This document shows positions 22,514 through 32,642 of a stretch of DNA of 64,000 nucleotides, piece by piece. How positions within the stretch are numbered: position 1 is the stretch's first letter; every line of letters starts with the position of its first letter. The notes beneath the pieces were generated by a model, which saw nothing but the letters and a program-made list of their open reading frames with translations, ran no database searches and was not told where the DNA came from. The DNA comes from Malachius bipustulatus (taxonomy: Eukaryota > Arthropoda > Insecta > Coleoptera > Melyridae): the NCBI GenBank assembly GCA_910589415.1, contig OU342630.1, positions 15,905,867-15,969,866 of the forward strand, written 5' to 3'. A program made the position numbers and the translations under genes.

Positions 22514-23253
22514 CTCTCTTATCGAGTTACCACTAATAAACTCAATTCTCCATGAATTCGGAACTCTGTGCACATTCCTCCCATAAATATTAGATGTTGG
22601 TAAATGATGGTAAAATGTAATTTTACCATCAACACCAAACCAACACCCCAGTTGCGCCAATGGTTATGGTAATCAGTTTATCATACCAGAGGCTTTATGG
22701 GTCGTAACTTGTACTGCTTTATTGAACATTTTATTATTCATGTATTCCTGCATGGCTGATTTACAATAGACACTAGTGAGTATTTTTATATTAATTGAAT
22801 TATGAATTATGCAAATGTATGTGCATACGTACACTGTTCGTACGGTCATAGTTTGTATCCTTCAAAGCATTCGATTTTATACTACACGCATGACGCTTAA
22901 TGCACTCGATCTCCAGACAAGCTATATAACTGTTGCTATGAGTACCTACCTAGGAGGAATAAAATTTTAACATGCAATTAGGTGTGGCCTAAAATGAAAT
23001 ATTGCTATAACATGAAGGAAGTAGGTATTGCAGTAAAAAATTAGTATTGGTTCAGTCTATTATAACAAACCTTACAAGTAATATTATTTTCTACCTTTTT
23101 TTGACATTAACGATCATCATAATAAGTCGATATAGTTTCTGAAGTTACTAGGATGTAGGTACCTATACCTAGTGTTTTAATTATTATTTTCTAGACTTTT
23201 GCATATCCTCACAGTTTTCCATACGCAATAACAAGGTGCTTCAAAACATGTCG
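22514..23253. other. No recognisable gene
   Basis: AT-rich sequence with several GTAGGTA/TACCTA runs. No coding, RNA or repeat feature identified up to the gypsy left LTR. Confidence 0.4.
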
Positions 23254-23444
23254 TGTCAGGTAACTGAATTACTGGTTGCCTGGTACTTATTTATTTATTA
23301 TTATAATCTTATATTATTTAGTGATCTGTGATATTGACAATGACAATTAATACATTTCATGTTTCTGGTTTTATTTTATATTTGAATAAATCAGTTTACG
23401 TCCGGCACTCATCGTGTTTGGTATTAAACCTCCCCACGACTATA
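23254..23444 (+). repeat. Gypsy 5' LTR
   Basis: Starts TGTCAGGTAACTGAATTACT and ends near CCCCACGACTATA. It is identical to 28053-28243. AATAAA at 23385-23390 is a polyadenylation-signal candidate. The LTR is short for gypsy, and the 3' boundary is uncertain by a few bases. Confidence 0.93.
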
Positions 23445-23449
23445 TAATA

Positions 23450-23467
23450 TGGCGCAGTCAGTATCAG
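23450..23467 (+). promoter_or_regulatory. Primer-binding-site candidate
   Basis: TGGCGCAGTCAGTATCAG lies 5 bases after the 5' LTR and has the TGG start expected for pairing with a tRNA 3' end. The tRNA cannot be assigned with confidence. The short tract GTCAGTATCAGTA is repeated just downstream (23455-23495). Confidence 0.6.
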
Positions 23468-23658
23468 TAGTCAGTAGTCAGTATCAGTATCAGTGTTAGT
23501 TCGTCATTTTAATAATTGAAAGTCGAAGTATAAATTAATAAAGTACCTACGAGCAATATAAATTAAAGCAAATAATAGTAAAAATTAAAGGCACGCATGA
23601 CGAAAGAAGATAAAAAAGTAACAATAAGTGTTAGTGAAGAAGAAAAAGTGAATTAAGT

Positions 23659-26600
23659 ATGGATATCAAAGGACCGGCACCAATGTGCATGTCCGGCAAT
23701 ATGGCCGAAAATTGGAAAATTTGGCTACCGAAATTCAGAAATTATGTCAAAGCGGCGAATCTCGATATGAAAAATCAAGGGATGCTATGTGCACAACTTC
23801 TTCATTTCCTAGGAGAAGATGCCATTCCAATATATATGACGTTCATCATTCCGAAAGAAGAGGAAGACAAATTAGAACCTTTAATTAATAAATTTGATAA
23901 TTATTTCGTGCCAAAGAAAAACATCGTTTATGAACGATACAAATTTCTGTCATATCGACAAACCAATGAAACAATCGAACAATTTGTTACTGAACTCAAA
24001 AACAAGGCAAAGCAGAGTGAATTAGGAGATCTACAAGACGAGTTGGTGAAAACTATGTTAATTATCGGAATCAAAGAAGATAATTTACGAGAAAAACTTC
24101 TAGAAAAAACCAGCCTGACCTTGGATAAAGCTGTGGAATTCAGTATAATAGCAGAAAATACGAAGCAACAAAACAAGGAGATGACCAGTAAAGCGAGAGG
24201 CAACCTGGAGGTCGACGTGGTGAGAAATACTTCCAGACAACAATCCAACGTTGTCAAATCCTCAAGTCCTGCATCAGCAAACTATCATCATGAGTATCGA
24301 TATCGTAATAGTGGAAGCAGACCTGGCAACGCAGCAATCAAAATGCAGTATCGCGGAATGAAAAATAATGGCAGAAATAACAGCACATCAATGTCAAGGT
24401 CAAGAAATCAGATGATTGTCAACTGCACAAAATGCAAGAAGACTCATGAAATTAATAAATGTCCTGCATTTGGGAAGCAATGCACGGTATGTAAGAAATT
24501 CAATCATTTTTCTTATGCTTGCAGAATGAACCACATCAATTTAATTGAAATAAATGAAGAAAACATGATGAGACAACAAGAAGAAAATGCAATAACAAGT
24601 AATGACACTTTTACAATAGATGAAGTATGTGGTAATTCAGACCAAAACAAGGAGTGGTTAACTGAAATAAAAATAAACAATGTGAGTACGAAATTCAAAA
24701 TAGATTGTGGAGCGAAAGTGAATTTAATATCTAAAGATAAATTAATTAAGATAAATCCTTGTTTACTTGATAAAATCAGAAATGTCGACGATATTTTAAT
24801 GACTTATACAAAACAAAAAATTAAAATTTTAGGTAAACTTAATACAGATGTTGAATATAAAAATGAAATTTATAATTTAGATTTCTATGTAACTAAAGAA
24901 AACTATCAATCGATCTTGGGACTAGGTGCTAGTACTCATTTGGGGATGATTAAAAGAATAGATGATGTCACAAATAATAATTCAGAAATAGATAATTTAC
25001 TTATAGAATATAAAGATGTGTTTGAAGGCATAGGTAACATTGGTCTACCTTATCATATTGAAATAGAAGAAGGTGCCAAACCGGTTGTTCAGCCCATTCG
25101 TAAAATTCCTTTTGCATTAGAAAAAGAGGTAAAAAAATGTTTAGATCACATGGAAGAAAACAAAATTATTGAAAAAGTAAATGAAACCACTGAATGGTTA
25201 AATGCAGTAGTATTGGTGAAAAAAGCAAATGGTTCTCTACGTATTTGTCTAGATCCACGTGATCTTAATAAAGTAATGAAAAAACAACATTGTAAAATAC
25301 CGACATTTGATGAAATTTCCTCAAAATTAAAAAATGCAAAATTTTTCTCAACTTTAGATGTAACCTCAAGTTTTTGGTGTATACCTCTAGATGAAGATAG
25401 CAGCAAATTATGTACTTTTGGAACTATTTTTGGCACTTACAAATTCTTACGAATGCCATTTGGTATAAAGGCAGCAAGTGAACTTTTTCAGGACAGGTTT
25501 AGGCAAATGTTTAAAGCTGAAGGTGTAGCTGTTTACATAGATGATTTGTTAGTATGGGGTGAAGATCAGGAACAGCATAATAAAAGGCTAAAATCTGTTT
25601 TAGAAGTGGCAAGGAAAAATAATGTCAAATTTAATGTAGATAAATGCAAATTTAATAAAAGCGAAGTGACATATTTAGGTTATAAATTTTCAAAAGATGG
25701 TATCTCAATCGACGATGAAAAAACAGAAGCAATAAAAAATATGCCTATACCTAAAGACAAGAAAGATGTTCAGAGATTTCTAGGTCTTATAACATATGTG
25801 GGTAGATTTGTAAATAATTTATCAGAAAAAACAAAACCCTTACGTGATTTAATTAAAAATAATACGGTGTTCAATTGGCAAAAAATACATGAGGATGCGT
25901 TTAATAAATTAAAACAAATTATAATATCTAGTGATTCATTAAAATTTTTTGATCCAAATGAAGAAGTAGTAATTTCAGTTGATGCTTCTAAAAACGGTTT
26001 AGGCGCAGCATTACTGCAAGGTGATAAGCCCTGTGCTTATGCATCTAGAACTATGACAGACACTCAGACTAGATACGCACAAATAGAAAAAGAATTGTTA
26101 GCTGTTTGTTTCGGGGTGGAAAAATTTCATCAGTATGTATTTGGTCGAAGATTCACAGTCGAAACTGATCACAAACCACTTATTAATATTTTTGAGAAAC
26201 CATTAAATATGTGCCCTGCGAGGTTACAGAGAATGTTACTGTCTTTGCAAAAATATGATATAAATCTAATTTATAAACCTGGCAAAGATCTGGTAATTGC
26301 TGACAGTTTGTCACGTGCCACGATCGATAAAAAATATGTTGATAATAAAGATTTAGAAGCTCAAATTTGTTTAATAGAAAAAAATGTATCAATAACTGAG
26401 GAAAGACTGCTCGAACTGAAAAAACTGACTCAAACAGACAATGAATTGAAATTATTGCAAAAATATATAATTGATGGATGGCCAAAAAGTAAAACTAAAA
26501 TTCCGGTATACATACGACCGTATTATAAATTTAAAAATGAGATAACTGAAGCTAATGGCATAATTTATAAAAATCAGAGAATAATTATTCCGGCAAAGAT

Positions 26601-27732
26601 GAGAAGCAAAGTTCTTAACAGTTTGCATCAAGGACATTTTGGAATTAATAAATGTTTACAGAGAGCTCAAGAATCAGTATACTGGCCTGGTATATCTTCT
26701 CAAATTGAGAATATTGTAAATAGATGTGAAGTATGTCAAACTTTTTCAAATTCAAAACCTAAAGAATTCCTACAAAATATTGAAATTCCTAAGAAACCGT
26801 GGAGTAAAGTTGGAGTTGATTTATTTGAATTTAGACGTGAAAATTATCTCCTGGTGGTGGACTACTATTCCAAATATTTTGAACTTGTAAGTCTTAAAAA
26901 TAACACATCATCAGAAAACATAATAAATAAATTGAAAAGCATTTTTGCAAGACATGGTATTCCAAATTTTTTGATTTCAGATAATGCTCCAAATTTAGTT
27001 AGTCAGAAGTTTGAAAGGTTTTCAGAGACTTGGAACTTCAAACATGTAACATCATCGCCGTATCATCAGCAAGCGAACGGCCTAGCGGAACGTACTATTC
27101 AAACGGTAAAAAACATGATGAAAAAATGTTTTGAAAATGGCGAAGATATTTACATGTCATTGCTGGCATACCGCAATACTCCCGTTTACAATTCATTTAC
27201 CCCAGCTCAAATATTAATGTCGCGCATACTACGTGATGACATACCTAGAAAACCATCGATGCTAGAACCAAAAATCATTAATAAAAAGCATTTTCATAAT
27301 AAATTAAATTCAGCTCAGAGATCATATAAAAAATACTATGATAGAAATGCTCATTTCAGAAAATCATTTACAAGGGGTGATAGCATCTGGTACCAAGATA
27401 AACCACAGTCTAGATGGAGAAAGGGAAAGATAGTAGATGTCTTGAAAGATAGAACTTATAAAATTTTAAGAGCAGATAATTCTATGATTGTTAGAAATAG
27501 TAAGTTCATAAAATCTAATGTAAAAAACTTTACAAATTCATATAATTCACATAGATATGAATATGATTTTGATGATGAAAATCCTCAGTCCATCACATCT
27601 GATTTATCGGATGACAAAGATCAATTAAATAATCAAATTAATGACGAAAATAGAGCTTGTCAGCCGTCTTCAGATTTGTATGTGACTAGATCCGGAAGAA
27701 CAGTTAGAGCCCCTGTTCTTTTTAATTCGTAA
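23659..27732 (+). CDS. Gypsy gag-pol polyprotein
   Basis: A single 1357-codon frame from ATG. Order: gag-like region (1-250); two zinc knuckles at about 256-291 (CTKC...H...C and CTVCKKFNHFSYAC, the first with one residue less than the usual spacing); aspartic protease at DCG 349-351 followed by AKVNLIS; reverse transcriptase about 470-690 with LRMPFGIKAA and YIDD at 626-629; RNase H with D775 in SVDASKNGLG and TDHKPL; integrase with HQGHFG...CEVC (C1023) and the D1054, D1108, E1144 triad (35 residues between the last two, DD35E). Gag and pol are fused without frameshift. The product would make virus-like particles, copy the RNA and integrate the DNA. All catalytic motifs are present; DCG replaces the commoner DTG/DSG in the protease. 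Confidence 0.97.
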   Translation: MDIKGPAPMCMSGNMAENWKIWLPKFRNYVKAANLDMKNQGMLCAQLLHFLGEDAIPIYMTFIIPKEEEDKLEPLINKFDNYFVPKKNIVYERYKFLSYRQTNETIEQFVTELKNKAKQSELGDLQDELVKTMLIIGIKEDNLREKLLEKTSLTLDKAVEFSIIAENTKQQNKEMTSKARGNLEVDVVRNTSRQQSNVVKSSSPASANYHHEYRYRNSGSRPGNAAIKMQYRGMKNNGRNNSTSMSRSRNQMIVNCTKCKKTHEINKCPAFGKQCTVCKKFNHFSYACRMNHINLIEINEENMMRQQEENAITSNDTFTIDEVCGNSDQNKEWLTEIKINNVSTKFKIDCGAKVNLISKDKLIKINPCLLDKIRNVDDILMTYTKQKIKILGKLNTDVEYKNEIYNLDFYVTKENYQSILGLGASTHLGMIKRIDDVTNNNSEIDNLLIEYKDVFEGIGNIGLPYHIEIEEGAKPVVQPIRKIPFALEKEVKKCLDHMEENKIIEKVNETTEWLNAVVLVKKANGSLRICLDPRDLNKVMKKQHCKIPTFDEISSKLKNAKFFSTLDVTSSFWCIPLDEDSSKLCTFGTIFGTYKFLRMPFGIKAASELFQDRFRQMFKAEGVAVYIDDLLVWGEDQEQHNKRLKSVLEVARKNNVKFNVDKCKFNKSEVTYLGYKFSKDGISIDDEKTEAIKNMPIPKDKKDVQRFLGLITYVGRFVNNLSEKTKPLRDLIKNNTVFNWQKIHEDAFNKLKQIIISSDSLKFFDPNEEVVISVDASKNGLGAALLQGDKPCAYASRTMTDTQTRYAQIEKELLAVCFGVEKFHQYVFGRRFTVETDHKPLINIFEKPLNMCPARLQRMLLSLQKYDINLIYKPGKDLVIADSLSRATIDKKYVDNKDLEAQICLIEKNVSITEERLLELKKLTQTDNELKLLQKYIIDGWPKSKTKIPVYIRPYYKFKNEITEANGIIYKNQRIIIPAKMRSKVLNSLHQGHFGINKCLQRAQESVYWPGISSQIENIVNRCEVCQTFSNSKPKEFLQNIEIPKKPWSKVGVDLFEFRRENYLLVVDYYSKYFELVSLKNNTSSENIINKLKSIFARHGIPNFLISDNAPNLVSQKFERFSETWNFKHVTSSPYHQQANGLAERTIQTVKNMMKKCFENGEDIYMSLLAYRNTPVYNSFTPAQILMSRILRDDIPRKPSMLEPKIINKKHFHNKLNSAQRSYKKYYDRNAHFRKSFTRGDSIWYQDKPQSRWRKGKIVDVLKDRTYKILRADNSMIVRNSKFIKSNVKNFTNSYNSHRYEYDFDDENPQSITSDLSDDKDQLNNQINDENRACQPSSDLYVTRSGRTVRAPVLFNS

Positions 27733-28041
27733 ATTAATTTTTAGTATAAGTAAGATAAGTTTAATTTTTTCTAGCTGGTAAGAACCAACATGTTGTTGAT
27801 TATTGTAGAATAATTAATTTAGAGATATTTTGGTGACATGAGCGAGAGTAAATTTTATGTTAATGTTTTCATTTAAAAGTTAAGGATGGACACTGTAAAT
27901 ACTTTTTGTTAGATTTCAAAAACTCAATTTCAATTTAATGTAATTCACAATACTTCAGATGTAAGAGTACAACAATTGTTGATTTTTAATTTAATAACTA
28001 TGTATGTCAAAGTGCTCTACATTATTTCAAAATTGTTCTGT

Positions 28042-28052
28042 AAAAAGGGGGA
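28042..28052 (+). promoter_or_regulatory. Polypurine tract
   Basis: AAAAAGGGGGA immediately before the 3' LTR, the expected primer for plus-strand DNA synthesis. Confidence 0.85.
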
Positions 28053-28243
28053 TGTCAGGTAACTGAATTACTGGTTGCCTGGTACTTATTTATTTATTAT
28101 TATAATCTTATATTATTTAGTGATCTGTGATATTGACAATGACAATTAATACATTTCATGTTTCTGGTTTTATTTTATATTTGAATAAATCAGTTTACGT
28201 CCGGCACTCATCGTGTTTGGTATTAAACCTCCCCACGACTATA
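28053..28243 (+). repeat. Gypsy 3' LTR
   Basis: Identical over all 191 positions to the 5' LTR at 23254-23444. Sequence diverges right after CGACTATA (GAATAAC here against TAATATG at the 5' side). Confidence 0.93.
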
Positions 28244-28399
28244 GAATAACTACTTAAAGGCTGCATGATATTCCTTGACTCATTCTAAGAAAAAAATTCC
28301 CATTAACATTGATTAGCATACAGGATATATACGGGATACAGGATGTCAAAAAATATATAATTTTTTTACTAAAGTTTTTTCCCTATAATGTCAGGAACT

Positions 28400-29090
28400 A
28401 AATGATACCTCCGACCCTGCAAAATTATTGGAATACAATTTCTGAGTGGTGTGTTGAACGGTTACTGCCACTCAACGTTGAGAAGTTCACAGTTCTTCGT
28501 ATTGGCAAGTCGACATAATCTTTTTCCTTGCTGACACCACCGTCAAATGAGAGTAGTTAAGAGTCAAAGTGACCCTGGTTAGACTGTCGCTGGTGATTTG
28601 ACCTGGTATCGGCATGTACTCAACGCCACCAATAAGGCCAAAACCTTCTTCAAATTTATTGGGTCGTGTTGTTGCCTGGAGACTTGAGTCTCCTTATACA
28701 AGATATCCCCATTAGACACATACTGGAATTTGCTGCACCCGCTGAGAGTCCAATCCTGCAGAGAGACGTTCAACGTCTAGAGTTCATTCAAAGACGGTCG
28801 ACTAAAATGCCCTAAACGATTCGGCCACCCTACGAGGAGCCTCTCCAGATATAAGCTATCTTACATCTTTCTCTGAGAGAAGATTGCGACGAGTCAAGAT
28901 TACTGTTTTGAAATGTCTAAAGGAATACTTTTAGTTGACTTATCATGTCTGTTTCCAAAAATCAAACTACCTTTGCATGGTCTTAGACATAAGCTGAGAG
29001 ATCAGGTCTTTAGAACCTCTACCCGAGAGGGTTTCCTTGCAAACAGAGACTTTTTTGGGACTGATAGGATGTACTGCGCATATTTTTGAT
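28400..29090 (+). pseudogene. Decayed non-LTR retrotransposon, C-terminal RT region
   Basis: Conceptual reading of the plus strand gives LNVEKFTVLRIGKS near 28475. From about 28695 it gives IPIRHILEFAAPAESPILQR, DVQRLEFIQRRSTK, then a stop and RPPYEEPLQ, a second stop, and LHLSLRE before a frameshift. This matches the region after the reverse-transcriptase domain of Jockey/CR1-like LINEs (E.VQRR.TK, PYE.RL, L.SL..RR). Several stops and frameshifts show it is dead. No 5' part or poly(A) tail is seen. Confidence 0.8.
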
Positions 29091-29099
29091 TTCCAGGAG

Positions 29100-29979
29100 T
29101 TTTTCTCATTTTGAATTTTATATGTTTATTTTAATTTGAGATTATCAGAAAATGTTAATTTTATTCTCATCTCTACATAATAAATTAATAATGATGAATG
29201 ATGATTATTGTCATAAATTAATTATATTGTTATTTGGAATTCTTGATAGTGTGTAGTCCGATTTGTTACTGTTTTAGTTTAGTTTCCATGTTTATATGTT
29301 TATATTTCTCATACATAACCTATTCTTCTAACGTAGTAAGTTCTTCAGTTTAATAAAGACAGATTCTATGGCTATTCTAAATACTATTATTATACATCGA
29401 TCTACACAAATAGTGAAAACCTTTAGAATTCACAGTAGGTAACTGTCAGAATGTTCTACCTCTTCGGAGTTTGAACATTCACAAAACTTACTAAAACATA
29501 ATTTGAAATATCACCAACCACGAAATTTCGTACTACAGTGGCAACTACGGAACTGCTCAGTACGATATCATATTTTACGATATCCAATCTTATACACTCT
29601 GCAACGATTCACCTGCCGTGGTCCCAAACCCTCTCCAGAGATTTGGGTGAGTCCGAACTGCCGATGAGATTAGAGATTACCAGAATAAGTAGGGTATGTA
29701 TTAAAACCACTCAAACAGCAGGAGACAGGCAGTTTGGAAAGTCTACATATTACGCAACACGTGTTACGTTCACGAGAACAGAAGTCTGTTCATACATTTA
29801 TAATTAGTTATGATTTCATAAATGAACCCTAATTTATTTGAATCAGTAATTCGTTAAATCTGGAATAATTTTTTCGTCAACTCAAGTTTGCCGAAAACCT
29901 TACAGATTTTCCGGAATGTTTACGAAACGATCTTTACCATGAATGACACTCTCCAACATAGCAGCTCTAAAAAGATTTG
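29100..29979. other. No recognisable gene
   Basis: AT-rich. The frame at 29538-29807 lies in a slightly GC-richer part, but its product has no recognisable motif. Confidence 0.4.
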
Positions 29980-30194
29980 CAGCGGGTATTATAAAGGGTT
30001 ATTAAGTTAACGGGCAGATTTCTGTGCTCGTTTTTGAAGCTAATATCGACTTTTGTTTACATTTTTGTAATCCCTTTTACGTCAAGAATGACAAAGACAA
30101 AATTGCAATATTTTCCATACAGAGTCGATACCTTCTTCAGAAACGGTCCCAGAAATCTGCCCGTTAACTTAATGAGCCTTTATAATACCCGCTG
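29980..30194. mobile_element. MITE, copy 2 of 3
   Basis: Best-preserved ends of the family: CAGCGGGTATTATAAAGGG... and ...CCTTTATAATACCCGCTG, with the inner pair ACGGGCAGATTTCTGTG and CAGAAATCTGCCCGT. The usual three-base target duplication is not evident here. Confidence 0.85.
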
Positions 30195-30755
30195 CTGTTA
30201 ATCTCGAGCTGGTGCCAAATATCAGAAACATGCTGTATTTGTATTTACATTACATTTTAGTAACATTACTTCTCTATTACTCAATATTTTGTCAATCGCA
30301 AACGCGCAGATCAGCACGCACGATTGTACTCCCCTCGCCGGGAAAGTCATTTCACAGGATTCGCACATCGCAACGCTTTTATCAGGACTCGCCTGCGGCT
30401 CATTCTGGAAATCACGTACTCATCCCGTAAAATACCGAACCTACTCGTATTTCCTGTCATGATACGGTTTTACAGAATTGAAAATTTTCAATCGAATACT
30501 GTATGAAATGCGTATGGCGTGATCTAGAAGGGACACAAACCTATGGATGTACCTATAATAGACTATCAATTACATGTCCAACACAGCAAGGATTATTTTC
30601 AAGGTTACATCCTCTTCAACCACTGATTTCAAAGTGTTCAAATTAATTCTCTCTATATGGGGTAAATCTAAATTTAGACCAAAGGTCTATTGTGCTCAAA
30701 TCTAGTCGTGACATCGTGACTACATTAACACCATCAGGGCAGCCTCTTTGAGTAA
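30195..30755. other. No recognisable gene
   Basis: Two overlapping open frames (30212-30430 and 30324-30506) occur. The first begins with a hydrophobic stretch that could mimic a signal sequence. Neither resembles a known family and no supporting context is seen. Confidence 0.35.
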
Positions 30756-31462
30756 AGCTACGGTTTGTTAGGACTGTAGGCGACGCAAAGCAGACAGTCG
30801 GTTGTGCGCCTCGGACTTCTGTTGAAATCTAGAACTCAAGAAGACGCGGAGCCGGTTTGTTAGAATCTGCGCAGATAGACTCACGGTAGGCGCAAAATTA
30901 TCTGCGTCGTTATTTCGGTCGAAATCAAACTCGATTTGATTTCGACGCAGTCGCTCAGCTGAGCATACAGCTGACAGTGTTGAAACAGTAGTAAAAAGCC
31001 GTTTTTTGAAAATTTTAAAATGGTATCCAAGTTTTCAGCAGAGGAAGACGACAAATTGATAGACCTCGTACGAGAACAACCCATTATGCACAGTCAAAAA
31101 CTGTTATGTATAAGCCCCTTCCAAACTTCTATTAGAAAACATCCATCTTGACATTTATTCTGGCGACGACAACTAATTAAACTCTAAAGAAGATCTTCAT
31201 GTTCTTCTTTCGCAGCATTACCAGCATTCTTCGCAGTATTGCCAGCAAAAATATTCAGCCAATGTTATCATATAAAGAAATTTTGCCAAAATTAATAATA
31301 AAAATACTTATTTATTTTGTTGTCTGTGCATATCAGCAAACAATCACGTACTAATCCATTTCTAACAAACCACCCTCTCTTCAAAACCGATAAAGTTGTA
31401 CGCTGCAGATTCTGTCGTACGCGTACGCCGTCCGTAACGGACAGTTCTAACAAACCATAGCT
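30756..31462 (+). mobile_element. PIF/Harbinger-type non-autonomous element
   Basis: The 707-bp element has ends AGCTACGGTTTGTTAGGACT and, inverted, AGCTATGGTTTGTTAGAACT. TAA is duplicated at 30753-30755 and 31463-31465, typical of this superfamily. A second pair of the terminal motif GGTTTGTTAG lies inside at about 30853 and, inverted, at about 31370, so each end is doubled. The interior is CpG-rich near 30770-30960 and carries the start of a MADF-like reading frame. No DDE transposase remains. Confidence 0.85.
31020..31145 (+). pseudogene. Truncated MADF-like domain start
   Basis: ATG at 31020 opens a 41-codon frame whose first part reads VSK then FSAEEDDKLIDLVREQPIMH. This resembles the first helix of MADF/Myb-like DNA-binding domains, which are encoded as the accessory ORF of PIF/Harbinger transposons. 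The rest (SQKLLCISPFQ...) does not continue the domain, and a TGA ends it. The position inside a Harbinger-type element supports the reading as a relic of that accessory gene. Confidence 0.65.
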
Positions 31463-31465
31463 TAA

Positions 31466-31714
31466 GCTGACTATCTTGACAAGCGGGAATGTATGTATGA
31501 GATAGGTTTTCCCGAAGGTTTGTTACAAGCCTTTCGGTAGTCTGGTTCTTTCCATGCAGAGCGGGACATTCACATAGGAAATTTATGTTTATTTATTTAT
31601 TTTATTTAGGAAATTTAAATTCACTGATTTACGTGGACAATAAAGCAACATCTAGTATCGATACAAGACATGACGAGAACATGTACCTATAAGGAAAAAA
31701 TTGTAAATTTTGTT
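31466..31714. other. TTTA-rich unassigned sequence
   Basis: Contains a short TTTA-rich microsatellite near 31588-31610. Nothing else seen. Confidence 0.4.
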
Positions 31715-31860
31715 TTTGGAGTAACGAGACTTTTGAAAATTTTTTCAACGAAAATTTAACGTCATCCCAAAGTTTCACAAGAGTAAAAAATTTCTTTCAC
31801 TAATCTTGAAAGATGAAGCTACTAGAGCGTTTTTAAAATTTTAGAGAAATTTACATCATG
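31715..31860 (+). repeat. Direct repeat, second copy at 32235-32385
   Basis: The block from GAGACTTTTGAAAATTTTTT through CACTAATCTTGAAAGAT and GAGCGTTTTTAAAAT is repeated in the same order about 520 bp downstream, with scattered differences. The second copy follows CACCCTGTAGAAG, so it may be part of a foldback-family element. Confidence 0.75.
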
Positions 31861-32234
31861 TAAAATAAGTTTGAATATCTCCGCCATTTTTTTTTGTGCT
31901 CAAAACGAATATCGAAATTTAGTCATTTTTACCCTTTTCCTACCCACGCCACTGGCTTATCAATAGAAATAATGTAAATTTTATTGCATTACCTCAAATT
32001 TCAAATAATTTTCTTCCTGTTAATTTGATTGCAAAGTTATTTTACCATCTTGCTCATACACGGGTTCAAAAAATAGTAAATTTTCCGAAAATTTAAATGG
32101 TCAAGTGCAATACCAAACCACTCCTTGTACACATCTTACTCTCACAAAAATTTCAGCCCCCTAGATTGAAAACTGCGACCAGAAACCGTGCCTCAAGAAC
32201 CGGATTTTTGGAATTTTGGAAGGACACCCTGTAG

Positions 32235-32385
32235 AAGTGACGTGACTTTTGGAAAATTTTTCAACGAAAATGTAACGTCATTCCAAATCTTTACAAGAAT
32301 CCAAAATTTCGTTCACTAATCTTGAAAGATAAAGCTACAGGAGCGTTTTTAAAATCGAAAAATCGTGATTTTGGAGAAATATATA
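32235..32385 (+). repeat. Direct repeat, copy of 31715-31860
   Basis: Matches the upstream copy (GTGACTTTTGG..., CACTAATCTTGAAAGATAAA, GAGCGTTTTTAAAATCG). It begins just after ACACCCTGTA at about 32223-32232. Confidence 0.75.
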
Positions 32386-32392
32386 AATATAT

Positions 32393-32585
32393 ATTTGAAA
32401 ATTAGATAAAGGCAAGCGGTGTGTAGCAAATAAAAGGTATGATCCTTTTTTGTTAAACTCAATATATTTCGATCTTAATTTAGATCTTCATCAGGAGAAC
32501 TGCAATTATAAGAAATCAATATTTTTTTTTAAATCTTAAGATAAATACTTACAACGCACCGCTTGCCTTTATCTAATTTTCAAAT
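32393..32585. mobile_element. Short MITE with about 30-bp inverted ends
   Basis: ATTTGAAAATTAGATAAAGG continuing to CAAGCGGTG at the left is repeated inverted at the right end (CACCGCTTGCC...CAAAT). The 193-bp element has no coding capacity. Flanks are AT repeats, so a target duplication cannot be read. Confidence 0.85.
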
Positions 32586-32642
32586 AATTAAAAATAACGG
32601 TGGTTTACTACATTCATAATTTATAAATATAATATATAAATA

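Larger units (their letters stand above)
23254..28243 (+). mobile_element. Intact gypsy-type LTR retrotransposon
   Basis: A 4990-bp element with two 191-bp LTRs, a primer-binding-site candidate, one long gag-pol frame and a polypurine tract. The LTRs show no difference by eye and the frame is unbroken, so insertion was very recent. It lacks an env-like frame. Flanking bases (ATGTCG on the left, GAATAA on the right) do not show the expected 4-5 bp target duplication. Gag and the integrase context resemble the K02A2.6-like/Mag group of insect gypsy elements, an inference from general sequence character. Confidence 0.95.

Noticed and set aside
23928..24257. 109-residue minus-strand frame and similar ones within 23.6-27.7 kb
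   Set aside because: Shadows of the gag-pol gene on the opposite strand.
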